This document shows, in pieces, positions 1 to 6,410 of a DNA stretch of 25,988 bases; position 1 is the first letter of the stretch; every line of letters begins with the position of its first letter. Origin of the DNA: Candidatus Poribacteria bacterium. Its GTDB lineage: Bacteria; Poribacteria; WGA-4E; GCA-2687025. Under the pieces are notes generated by a model. It worked only from the letters and a program-made list of their open reading frames with translations, was not told where the DNA came from and did no database searches. The stretch lies in the NCBI GenBank assembly GCA_028818695.1, contig JAPPNK010000027.1, positions 1 through 25,988 on the forward strand. Direction: 5' to 3'. A program made the translations under genes and the position numbers.

Positions 1-51
<51 letters not shown>

Positions 52-170
52 ATATGGCTCCTGGTTCAGTATGAACGAAGCGATCAGCGTTTGCAAGTAT
101 CGCATTTGCATTGCGTCCTTTCCTGGTGTGGACATTTTCAAATTCTGTCCGAATCTTGCGAATCGAACAT

Positions 171-270
171 ATTGTAGCATGGGTTCTTCTTTGAAGCAAC
201 ATCTTTTTGCCGATGCGCTAAAAACTTCTCCCAGGCACTATCGCCATTGTAGCATGGGCTTCGCCCGCGC
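171..270. repeat. Two copies of a 13-bp repeat, second with hairpin
   Basis: ATTGTAGCATGGG occurs at 171-183 and again at 246-258. After the second copy the sequence folds as GGGC-TTC-GCCC (256-266), with partial pairing extending outwards. Short intergenic repeats of this style (GTAGCATGGGCTTC followed by a complementary arm) often occur in many copies in large genomes of uncultured bacteria. Here only two partial copies can be seen. Confidence 0.5.
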
Positions 271-373
271 AACAGCTATTTCTGCGCAAGCGATTCCTTA
301 ACCGCTTCGCCTTATTGCTCACGCGGCTTATTTGCGGGAAGGACGATGCGGCAGGCGTCGCCGTTCCCATATA

Positions 374-391
374 GAACAGGGGCGCCTGTTC
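374..391. promoter_or_regulatory. Palindrome GAACAGG-N4-CCTGTTC
   Basis: A perfect 7-bp inverted repeat with a 4-bp centre (GGCG) lies about 120 bp upstream of the first operon gene. It is bracketed by two similar direct repeats, GTTCCCATATAG (363-374) and GTTCCGTATAGG (396-407). It could be an operator for a dimeric repressor or a small RNA hairpin. No T run follows, so it is not a standard intrinsic terminator. The role is unproven. Confidence 0.35.
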
Positions 392-507
392 AAATGTTCC
401 GTATAGGGAGCCGTTTCAGAAAAATCGTCTTGATTCTTCTGCGGATACGCTATATCCTTCTGATTTGAGTTGCCGCATGCTAGGCTTTTTACAGACGAGG
501 GCGCAAG

Positions 508-1050
508 GTGACCTCAACATTTGAGTGGCTGATCGGCGCGTTTCCCGACAAAGAAACGAAGGAGTTCCAAGTGAAATGGTCGACGGCAGAGATACAGGTC
601 GCCGCTTTTGAGGGTGGGGAGCTCCAGTTCAACGGGCAGTTGGAAGGGACAATGCGGGTGTTTCGAAACCATGAGGAAGCGCACATGCGCGTCAAAGCGG
701 CTGTCGAAGCCTTGCAACTCTGCGTCCGGTGCTTGGAGCTGGCGCCGCTTCAGTTAGAGATTGCGTTTGACATTCTGTACCGCCCCAGCCGTTTTAAGCC
801 GAATTACTGGGAGGATGAATCGGACATCGGACTCGGATACTACGACAACGGAATGATCAACATGCAGGACGACCTGCGCCGGCATCTACAGCTCGAAACG
901 TCGCTCTGGCCGGTCTGCCAAGAATCATGCAAGGGGCTATGCCCCGAATGCGGCGTCAACCGAAACGAAACGCTCTGCGGCTGCGGCAATTCCGCCCAGC
1001 CCTCCAAAACTGCCATCGGCGCGCAGCTAGAGCAGCTGTTCAACCGGTAA
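508..1050 (+). CDS. yceD: YceD/DUF177 family protein
   Basis: This 180-residue protein belongs to the DUF177/YceD family, whose gene is almost always immediately upstream of rpmF; in plants and bacteria the family is linked to 23S rRNA/large-subunit maturation. The family signature is visible near the C-terminus: cysteines at 137, 141, 145 and 148 in a CxxxCxGLCPxCG arrangement, followed by C157 and C159, plus an upstream C72/C75 pair, consistent with metal binding. I chose the GTG start at 508 because GAGGG (497-501) sits 6 nt upstream and no better in-frame start gives a full N-terminus. It is the first recognisable gene of the fab operon, with 41 bp to rpmF. The family assignment is firm; the molecular role is less so. 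Confidence 0.88.
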   Translation: MTSTFEWLIGAFPDKETKEFQVKWSTAEIQVAAFEGGELQFNGQLEGTMRVFRNHEEAHMRVKAAVEALQLCVRCLELAPLQLEIAFDILYRPSRFKPNYWEDESDIGLGYYDNGMINMQDDLRRHLQLETSLWPVCQESCKGLCPECGVNRNETLCGCGNSAQPSKTAIGAQLEQLFNR

Positions 1051-1091
1051 AACGGCCGCCGCATAACTCTCAACAAACGAAAGCAAGCGAC

Positions 1092-1286
1092 ATGGCGCAT
1101 CCAAAACGAAAAACATCCCAATCCAGAACGCGAACGCGAAGGGCGCACCACGCCTTAAAACCGACCAAAACCATCCTATGCCTTAACTGCGCGCAGCGGA
1201 TGATACCCCACAGGGCATGTCCAAAATGCGGGTACTACAAGGCGCATAAATGGAGCCGGCCCGTTATCTCCGTCGACATCGACTGA
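1092..1286 (+). CDS. rpmF: 50S ribosomal protein L32
   Basis: This 64-residue basic protein matches ribosomal protein L32 in length and pattern. It opens with MAHPKRKTSQSRTRTRRAHH (family: A-x-P-K-R-K-x-S-x-x-R), then carries the zinc-ribbon pairs CLNC (about residues 30-33) and CPKCG, and the family's GYYKG-like loop here as GYYKAHK. Retention of all four cysteines marks the zinc-binding form of L32. The start at 1092 is set by homology: the same frame is open back to 927, but that upstream part is inside yceD. No strong Shine-Dalgarno precedes it, so translation may be coupled to yceD. It lies 11 bp ahead of fabH; the usual plsX in this position is missing. Confidence 0.96.
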   Translation: MAHPKRKTSQSRTRTRRAHHALKPTKTILCLNCAQRMIPHRACPKCGYYKAHKWSRPVISVDID

Positions 1287-1297
1287 TCGGATAATTC

Positions 1298-2296
1298 ATG
1301 AGCAGCGACCTTTACGCCTCTATCCTGTCCACAGGCTCCTATACGCCGCCGAAAAAAATCACCAACCATGACCTAGAGCAGATGGTCGACACGACCGACG
1401 AGTGGATACGAACGCGCGTCGGAATACGCGAGCGGCGCATCGCCGAAGCGGATGTCGCCAGCTCCGACCTCGGCGTCGTCGCCTCCCAGAGAGCCATCGA
1501 CGCCGCCGGCATCGAGACGGACGACATTGACCTAATCCTATGCTCCACCGTATCGCCTGATATGTTGTTTCCGTCCACCGCCTGCCTTATCGCGCGCGGT
1601 CTCGGCATAGAGCATGAGACGCCCGCGGTCGATATCGCCGCGGCATGCAGCGGTTTCTCTTACGGGCTTCATATCGCGAGCGGTTTGATACGCTCTAGGA
1701 TGCATAAGACGGTTCTGGTGACAGCGGCGGAGATGTTGACGCGGTATGTGAACTGGCAGGACCGCTCCACATGCGTGCTGTTCGGCGACGCGGCGGGCGC
1801 GGCAATCGTCCAGGCAAGCGAGAAACCAGGCGGAATACTTTTCACCAAGATCGGAGCCGAGCCGCAATACGCCGACCCCGACATATTGAGCGTCCCCGCC
1901 GGCGGAGCCAGAAAACCCGCGACCAAAGAAACGGTCGAAAACCGAGAACACACAATCCACATGGAAGGGCGCAAGCTGTTTAAAATTGCCGTTTCGCTCA
2001 TGCCGATGGTCGTGAAACAGGTTCTCGATGAAGCGGGCATGACCCCCGACGACATCGACCTGCTCATACCGCATCAGATGAACGTACGCATCATGGGCGC
2101 CCTTGCCGAACGCACCGGCATCGACATCGAAAAGGTGTATTCCATCGTCGACCGGTACGGCAACACCTCCTCTGCCAGCGCCGCGCTGGCTCTGGATGAG
2201 GCGTTGGCGGAAGGGCGCATCGGCGAAGGCTCCACGGTGTTTCTCATCACCTTCGGCGCGGGATGGACCTGGGGCGCCAACATCATTCGTTTATAG
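1298..2296 (+). CDS. fabH: 3-oxoacyl-ACP synthase III (FabH)
   Basis: FabH (KAS III) starts each round of type II fatty acid synthesis by condensing a primer acyl-CoA (usually acetyl-CoA) with malonyl-ACP in the cytoplasm. The protein is 332 residues, close to the family's usual 315-335. The Cys-His-Asn catalytic triad is visible: C117 in AAACSGFSYG, H259 in IPHQMN and N289 in YGNTSSAS. The C-terminal GAGWTWGANI block is also typical. The ATG at 1298 has only a weak purine-rich stretch upstream. The gene follows rpmF by 11 bp and is followed by fabD after 9 bp, so co-transcription is nearly certain. Primer preference (acetyl versus branched acyl-CoA) cannot be read from the sequence. Confidence 0.97.
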   Translation: MSSDLYASILSTGSYTPPKKITNHDLEQMVDTTDEWIRTRVGIRERRIAEADVASSDLGVVASQRAIDAAGIETDDIDLILCSTVSPDMLFPSTACLIARGLGIEHETPAVDIAAACSGFSYGLHIASGLIRSRMHKTVLVTAAEMLTRYVNWQDRSTCVLFGDAAGAAIVQASEKPGGILFTKIGAEPQYADPDILSVPAGGARKPATKETVENREHTIHMEGRKLFKIAVSLMPMVVKQVLDEAGMTPDDIDLLIPHQMNVRIMGALAERTGIDIEKVYSIVDRYGNTSSASAALALDEALAEGRIGEGSTVFLITFGAGWTWGANIIRL

Positions 2297-2305
2297 GCGG
2301 TTGAA

Positions 2306-3238
2306 ATGATGACCAAAACAGCGGCAATTTTCCCTGGACAGGGTACTCAACAGCCTGGCATGGGCGAATGGATGGACGGCTACCCTGCCGCGTCGCGCAT
2401 ATTTGATCAGGCGGAGGCGCTTGGATTTCCGGCGCGCGCCGTCTGTTTTGAGGCGGACGCGGACGCTTTAAAGCAGACCGAGACCGCGCAGCCCGCGCTC
2501 TTTACTGTGGCGGTTGCCGCGTATGAGCTTCTGCGGTCGCGCGGGGCGCAATTTCAAGCCGTCGCCGGACACAGCCTCGGCGAATACGCCGCCCTTTACG
2601 CGGCGGCGGTCGTCTCGTTTCAAGACGCGCTCCGCCTTGTCATGGAGCGCGGGCGGCTCATGGCAAAAGCGGCAAAAGAGAACCCAGGCGGAATGTCGGC
2701 AGTCATCGGTTTAGAAGACGAGGCGGTCGCGGCGGTCTGCGAGGAGGCGTCGCAGGGGGCGGACGCCGTTTCTCCCTCCAACTTCAACAGCCCTGGGCAA
2801 ACGGTCATTTCAGGCTCCGTTTCGGCGCTGGAACGCGCGGCTCTGCTGGCGAAAGAGGCGGGCGCTCGGCTTGTCGTTCCGATACCCGTTTCGGGCGCGT
2901 TCCATTCCCCGCGGATGCGTTCCGCCCAGGATGCGCTGGAAGCCGAAATGCAGCAGTTCGCGTTTCATCCGCCCTCCAAGGCGTTTTATTCGAACGTAAC
3001 GGGGGAGCCGGCGTCCTCGCCTGAAACGATACGCGCGCTCGCCGTTCAACAGGTCGCGCAGCCCGTTCTGTGGACGCAGTCGCTCCAGCGGATGTATGCG
3101 GACGGGTTCGCCGTTTTTGTGGAGGCGGGCAGCGGGAAAGGGTTGACGAACCTTGTCAAACGGACGATTCCGTCCGCCGCCGTCTATTCCACCGACAGCG
3201 AGGACGATTTCAAGGAGGCTATAGATGCGGTCGCTTAA
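2306..3238 (+). CDS. fabD: Malonyl-CoA:ACP transacylase (FabD)
   Basis: FabD moves the malonyl group from malonyl-CoA to ACP, supplying the extender for FabH and FabF. The 310-residue protein carries the N-terminal oxyanion motif FPGQGTQ (9-15), the nucleophile S90 in GHSLGEYAAL, the substrate-carboxylate-binding arginine in the MERGR segment (R115), and the catalytic H200 in SGAFHSP. Two ATG codons are adjacent (2306 and 2309); I take the first, but AGGCGG at 2295-2300 would serve either. The 3' end overlaps fabG by 14 bp, which suggests translational coupling. Length and motifs are entirely normal for a stand-alone FabD. Confidence 0.97.
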   Translation: MMTKTAAIFPGQGTQQPGMGEWMDGYPAASRIFDQAEALGFPARAVCFEADADALKQTETAQPALFTVAVAAYELLRSRGAQFQAVAGHSLGEYAALYAAAVVSFQDALRLVMERGRLMAKAAKENPGGMSAVIGLEDEAVAAVCEEASQGADAVSPSNFNSPGQTVISGSVSALERAALLAKEAGARLVVPIPVSGAFHSPRMRSAQDALEAEMQQFAFHPPSKAFYSNVTGEPASSPETIRALAVQQVAQPVLWTQSLQRMYADGFAVFVEAGSGKGLTNLVKRTIPSAAVYSTDSEDDFKEAIDAVA

Positions 3239-3968
3239 TGGAAAGTCGGCTTTGGTGACGGGCGCGTCGCGCGGCATCGGACGGGAGATTGCGCTGGCGC
3301 TTGCCGGGCATGGCGTCAAGGTCGCGCTGGCGGCGCGGACAAAGGAGCGGCTTGAAGAGCTGGCGGATCAGATCAACGGCGCAGACGGAACGGCTCTGCC
3401 GCTCGCCGTGGACGCGCGCGATTCTGCCGCTGTCAATGAAACGGCTGCGGCCGCCGCGGAAGCGTTTGACGGGCTGGATATACTTGTCAACAACGCCGGC
3501 GTCACGCGCGACACATTAATGATACGTATGAAGGACGGCGACTGGAGCGGTCCGTTGGAGACGAACCTGTCGGGCGCGTTCTATTTTGCGCGGGCGGCGG
3601 CGCGGGGGATGATGCGTCAACGTTCGGGGCGCATTGTGAATATCACATCGGTTGTCGGAGTTTCAGGGAACGCGGGTCAGGCGAATTACGCCGCTTCGAA
3701 GGCGGGCTTGATCGGTTTGACAAAATCGCTGGCAAAGGAGCTCGGTCCGCGGGGAATCACGGTGAACGCGGTCGCGCCTGGGTTCATTGAGACGGATATG
3801 ACGGCGGGTCTTCCCGATGAGATACGGGAGAAGGTTCTCGGCGCAACGCCTCTGGGCTGCTTCGGCGATCCGTCCGATGTGGCGTCGGCGGTCTGTTTTT
3901 TGGCGTCGGACGAGGCGCGGTATATCACTGGGCATGTTCTTCATGTGGACGGCGGCTTGGCGATGTGA
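3225..3968 (+). CDS. fabG: 3-oxoacyl-ACP reductase (FabG)
   Basis: FabG is the NADPH-dependent short-chain dehydrogenase that reduces 3-oxoacyl-ACP to 3-hydroxyacyl-ACP. The 247-residue protein has the cofactor motif TGASRGIG (12-19), NNAG (89-92), N114, and the catalytic S142, Y155 and K159 in the YAASK motif. The C-terminal YITGHVLHVDGGLAM matches the FabG tail. The ATG at 3225 lies inside the end of fabD and is preceded by a strong Shine-Dalgarno AAGGAGG (3212-3218) with 6-nt spacing, which fixes the start. SDR enzymes are numerous, but the position between fabD and acpP makes FabG the right call. Confidence 0.97.
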   Translation: MRSLNGKSALVTGASRGIGREIALALAGHGVKVALAARTKERLEELADQINGADGTALPLAVDARDSAAVNETAAAAAEAFDGLDILVNNAGVTRDTLMIRMKDGDWSGPLETNLSGAFYFARAAARGMMRQRSGRIVNITSVVGVSGNAGQANYAASKAGLIGLTKSLAKELGPRGITVNAVAPGFIETDMTAGLPDEIREKVLGATPLGCFGDPSDVASAVCFLASDEARYITGHVLHVDGGLAM

Positions 3969-3976
3969 AAGGAACG

Positions 3977-4005
3977 TTGCGCTTCTGCAGATTTATGTAT
4001 AAAAT
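3977..4005 (+). promoter_or_regulatory. Candidate promoter for acpP-fabF-folK
   Basis: TTGCGC (3977-3982) and TAAAAT (4000-4005) are separated by 17 bp. They lie in the 109-bp gap between fabG and acpP, the first sizeable gap in the operon. An internal promoter here would boost acyl carrier protein, which cells need in large molar excess over the Fab enzymes. The call rests on consensus resemblance alone. Confidence 0.5.
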
Positions 4006-4080
4006 AGGCGGGCGGATTGTCCGCAGACACAATCAACAAAGTCCGGCGGAGCCGGCGGAAATGGACGCAAGGAGTGGATG

Positions 4081-4341
4081 ATGGCAGGTCTTGCCGATAA
4101 GGTGTGCGAAATTATTGCGCGGGAACTTTCGGTGAACGTGGAGCAGGTGACTCTGAATTCGTCCTTCATGGACGATCTGGGCGCGGATTCGCTCGACACA
4201 GTTGAGCTGGTCATGGCGTTTGAGGAAGAATTTGAGATCGACATACCGGACGCGGACGCTGAAAAGATCCGAGTCGTTCAGGACGCGATTGAGTACTTGA
4301 CAAAAGCGACGGGAGGCGGCGAAGACGCGACGCCCGTCTAA
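4081..4341 (+). CDS. acpP: Acyl carrier protein
   Basis: This small acidic protein (86 residues from this start) carries growing acyl chains on a 4'-phosphopantetheine arm. The attachment serine is in the invariant motif GADSLD (S37), followed by the recognition helix [18 protein letters not shown]. Two in-frame ATGs are adjacent, at 4078 and 4081. I prefer 4081 because AAGGAG (4069-4074) then has 6-nt spacing rather than 3. The C-terminal tail GGGEDATPV is slightly longer than in E. coli ACP. The gene sits between fabG and fabF and appears to have its own promoter upstream. Confidence 0.96.
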   Translation: MAGLADKVCEIIARELSVNVEQVTLNSSFMDDLGADSLDTVELVMAFEEEFEIDIPDADAEKIRVVQDAIEYLTKATGGGEDATPV

Positions 4342-4378
4342 GCTGCGCGCCGAGGCGGGATTCAGCAATACGCGCCTC

Positions 4379-4397
4379 CATGCGCCGGCGGCGCGTG
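4379..4397 (+). other. Hairpin in the acpP-fabF gap
   Basis: CATGCGCC-GGC-GGCGCGTG can form an 8-bp stem, including one G-T pair, with a 3-nt loop. No T run follows, so it is not a classical intrinsic terminator. It could attenuate or process the transcript so that acpP mRNA exceeds fabF mRNA. In a GC-rich genome such a stem may also arise by chance. Confidence 0.35.
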
Positions 4398-4487
4398 ACG
4401 GAGAGATTCATATCTGAAAGGCGGGGCGCGCATACTCCTTTTGCGCTGCGCGGTAGAAAAGGTTTGAAACGAAGGAGCGGATAGAAC

Positions 4488-5729
4488 ATGGAGAGGGTCG
4501 TTATCACCGGGATGGGCGTCATCAGCCCGATCGGCTCGACGCTCAACGATTACTGGACGCATCTCGCGGAAGGCAAGTCGGGCATCGGAGCCGTCACGCT
4601 GTTTGATGCCGACGAGGAATACCGGACGCGAATCGGCGGCGAGGTGAAAGATTTTCAGCCTGAGCAGTACCTGCCGCTGAAAGAGGCGCGCCGTCTGCCC
4701 CGATTTATCCAGTTTGCAGTCGCCGCGGCAAAGGACGCTCTGAAAGACGCCGGGCTGCATGAGGGCGGCTTCGACCCTGAAAGGGCGGGCGTCGCCGTCG
4801 GCTCCGGCATCGGCGGCATCGACGTCCTGGAGCGGCAGCATGAAATCCTGCGCACCCGCGGACCGAAGAGAGTCTCTCCCTTCTTTGTTCCCCATCAGAT
4901 CATCAACATGGCTCCCGGGCAGATCTCCATTCAGTGCGGGCTGCGCGGGCCGAATCTGGCGCACGTCACCGCCTGCGCCACCTCCAACCATTCCATCGGC
5001 AGCGCCTACAGCATCCTGTCGAGAGGCGAAGCGGATGTCATGGCAGCCGGCGGAACCGAAGCGGCGTTCACCCCGCTTTCCTACGCGGGCTTCTGCGCAA
5101 TGAAAGCGATGTCGACGCGCAACGACGCTCCAGAGACCGCATCCCGCCCCTTTGACGCGACGCGCGACGGGTTTGTAATGGGCGAAGGCTCCGGCGTTCT
5201 CATCATGGAGACGCTGAAACATGCGGAGGCGCGCGGCGCAAACGTGTACGCGGAGATGATCGGATTCGGTATGAGCTCCGACGCGCATGACATGGTCAGC
5301 CCGCCTCTGGGCGGAAGCGGGGCGGCGCGCTCCATGAAAGCCGCTATCGAACGCGCGGGCGTCGCCAGCGGCGAGATCGACTACATCAACGCGCATGGCA
5401 CCTCCACCCCTGTCGGCGACATCGCCGAGACCTGCGCCATCAAGACCGTCTTCGGCGCCCCTGAAAACTGCCCGGCGGTGAGTTCGACCAAGTCGGTGAC
5501 GGGGCATCTACTCGGCGCCGCCGGGGCGGTTGAGATGATTGCGTCGATCTTGGCGGTGAAACATCAGACGATTCCGCCGACCATCAACCTGAACGAGCCG
5601 GACCCAGAGTGCGATCTGGATTACACGCCGAACGAGGCGCGCCCGGCGCGGCTTCGGCATGCGCTTTCGAACGCTTTCGGCTTCGGCGGGCATAACACCA
5701 CCGTTGTTATCCGCGCGTGGGACGCATGA
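4488..5729 (+). CDS. fabF: 3-oxoacyl-ACP synthase II (FabF)
   Basis: FabF (KAS II) elongates acyl-ACP by condensation with malonyl-ACP. The protein is 413 residues, the family's usual size. It shows the N-terminal VVITGMGVISPIG, the catalytic nucleophile C163 in TACATSNHSIG, H303 in NAHGTSTPVGD, K335 and H340 in STKSVTGHLLGAAG, and the C-terminal NAFGFGGHN loop: the complete Cys-His-His set with the conserved lysine. The ATG at 4488 has AAGGAG (4472-4477) 10 nt upstream. The end overlaps the preferred folK start by 4 bp (ATGA). Confidence 0.97.
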   Translation: MERVVITGMGVISPIGSTLNDYWTHLAEGKSGIGAVTLFDADEEYRTRIGGEVKDFQPEQYLPLKEARRLPRFIQFAVAAAKDALKDAGLHEGGFDPERAGVAVGSGIGGIDVLERQHEILRTRGPKRVSPFFVPHQIINMAPGQISIQCGLRGPNLAHVTACATSNHSIGSAYSILSRGEADVMAAGGTEAAFTPLSYAGFCAMKAMSTRNDAPETASRPFDATRDGFVMGEGSGVLIMETLKHAEARGANVYAEMIGFGMSSDAHDMVSPPLGGSGAARSMKAAIERAGVASGEIDYINAHGTSTPVGDIAETCAIKTVFGAPENCPAVSSTKSVTGHLLGAAGAVEMIASILAVKHQTIPPTINLNEPDPECDLDYTPNEARPARLRHALSNAFGFGGHNTTVVIRAWDA

Positions 5730-6259
5730 GAGGAGACGGGGAGCCGTTGAGCTCGGCATATGTCGGTCTCGGTTCGAATCGGGGCGGACGGCTGGGCTAT
5801 TTGCGGGACGCGGTGGCGGCTCTCTCAGAGCGGGCGGGAGAGGTGAAGGCGGTCTCGTCGGTGTATGAAACGGAGCCGGTGGGCGTGACGAATCAACCCC
5901 CTTTTTTGAACGCGGCGGTTCAGGTGGACACGCCGATGGGCGCGCGCGCCTTTTTTGAAACGCTGCAAGAAACGGAGCGGCGCCTCGGACGGCGTCCGTC
6001 TCAGCGGTGGGGTCCGCGCGAGATCGATCTTGATCTGCTTCTGTTCGGCTCGCGCTGCGTCGAGAGCGGCGACCTGACCATACCGCATCCGCGCATGCTG
6101 CAACGCCGATTTGTGCTGGAGCCGCTGGCGGAGATCGCGCCCGACGCTGTGCATCCGCGCTTGGGCGGGCGCATCTCGGACTGGCTCGCTTCGCTGTCTC
6201 GTTTTGCGGCGGATTCTCCGCTTGTCGCGCCTGTATTGGAGGGGACAGAGCTGTTTTAA
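5726..6259 (+). CDS. folK: 2-amino-4-hydroxy-6-hydroxymethyldihydropteridine diphosphokinase (HPPK)
   Basis: FolK transfers pyrophosphate from ATP to 6-hydroxymethyl-7,8-dihydropterin, the step before dihydropteroate synthase in folate synthesis. Visible family features are AYVGLGSNRGG near the N-terminus, the SxVYETEPVG segment, QPPFLN, and the HPPK signature RWGPREIDLDLLLFG with the two metal-binding aspartates (D101 and D103 from this start), then IPHPRMLQRRFVLEPL. The start is uncertain. The ATG at 5726 gives an ATGA overlap with fabF; a TTG at 5747, with GGGGAG (5738-5743) just upstream, would begin the protein at SSAYVGLGSN, closer to the family's usual N-terminus; a GTG at 5717 is also open. 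Appending folK to a fab operon is unusual, but the tight join indicates co-transcription. Confidence 0.94.
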   Translation: MRGDGEPLSSAYVGLGSNRGGRLGYLRDAVAALSERAGEVKAVSSVYETEPVGVTNQPPFLNAAVQVDTPMGARAFFETLQETERRLGRRPSQRWGPREIDLDLLLFGSRCVESGDLTIPHPRMLQRRFVLEPLAEIAPDAVHPRLGGRISDWLASLSRFAADSPLVAPVLEGTELF

Positions 6260-6410
6260 AGAGAAGAATGAACGTTTTACGGCGCGTTCGAGCGCATTTC
6301 GCTCAACCTATTCCGTTTCGCCGGCGTCTAATGTTTGACCGCAAAGGCGCGCGGGCGGGACTGCGCATATGCCATCAACATCGGACACGAAGTCAGCAGG
6401 GTTTTTTCTA

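Larger units (their letters stand above)
52..507. other. Non-coding leader region upstream of the fab operon
   Basis: No convincing gene lies here. The one open frame (71-301, +, 76 codons) has no ribosome binding site and no recognisable motif, and it runs through a repeated sequence. The stretch holds two copies of a short repeat (171-183 and 246-258) and a palindrome at 374-391. A candidate -35 (TTGATT, 430-435) has only a poorly spaced TATATC (451-456) behind it, so I do not call a promoter, although the operon's main promoter must lie in or upstream of this region. Confidence 0.5.

Noticed and set aside
71-301. Small + strand open frame of 76 codons near the left edge
   Set aside because: It has no ribosome binding site and no family resemblance, it runs through a short intergenic repeat, and its codon use is unlike the neighbouring genes.
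4362-5507. Long - strand open frame (381 codons) opposite fabF
   Set aside because: It is antisense to a gene with complete catalytic motifs. Arg/Ala/Gly-rich content is typical of GC-driven shadow frames.
6260-6410. GAGCG-cattt-CGCTC hairpin and TTGACC as terminator or promoter ahead of the giant gene
   Set aside because: The 5-bp stem has no T run, and TTGACC (6335-6340) has no -10 at an acceptable distance, so neither can be supported.
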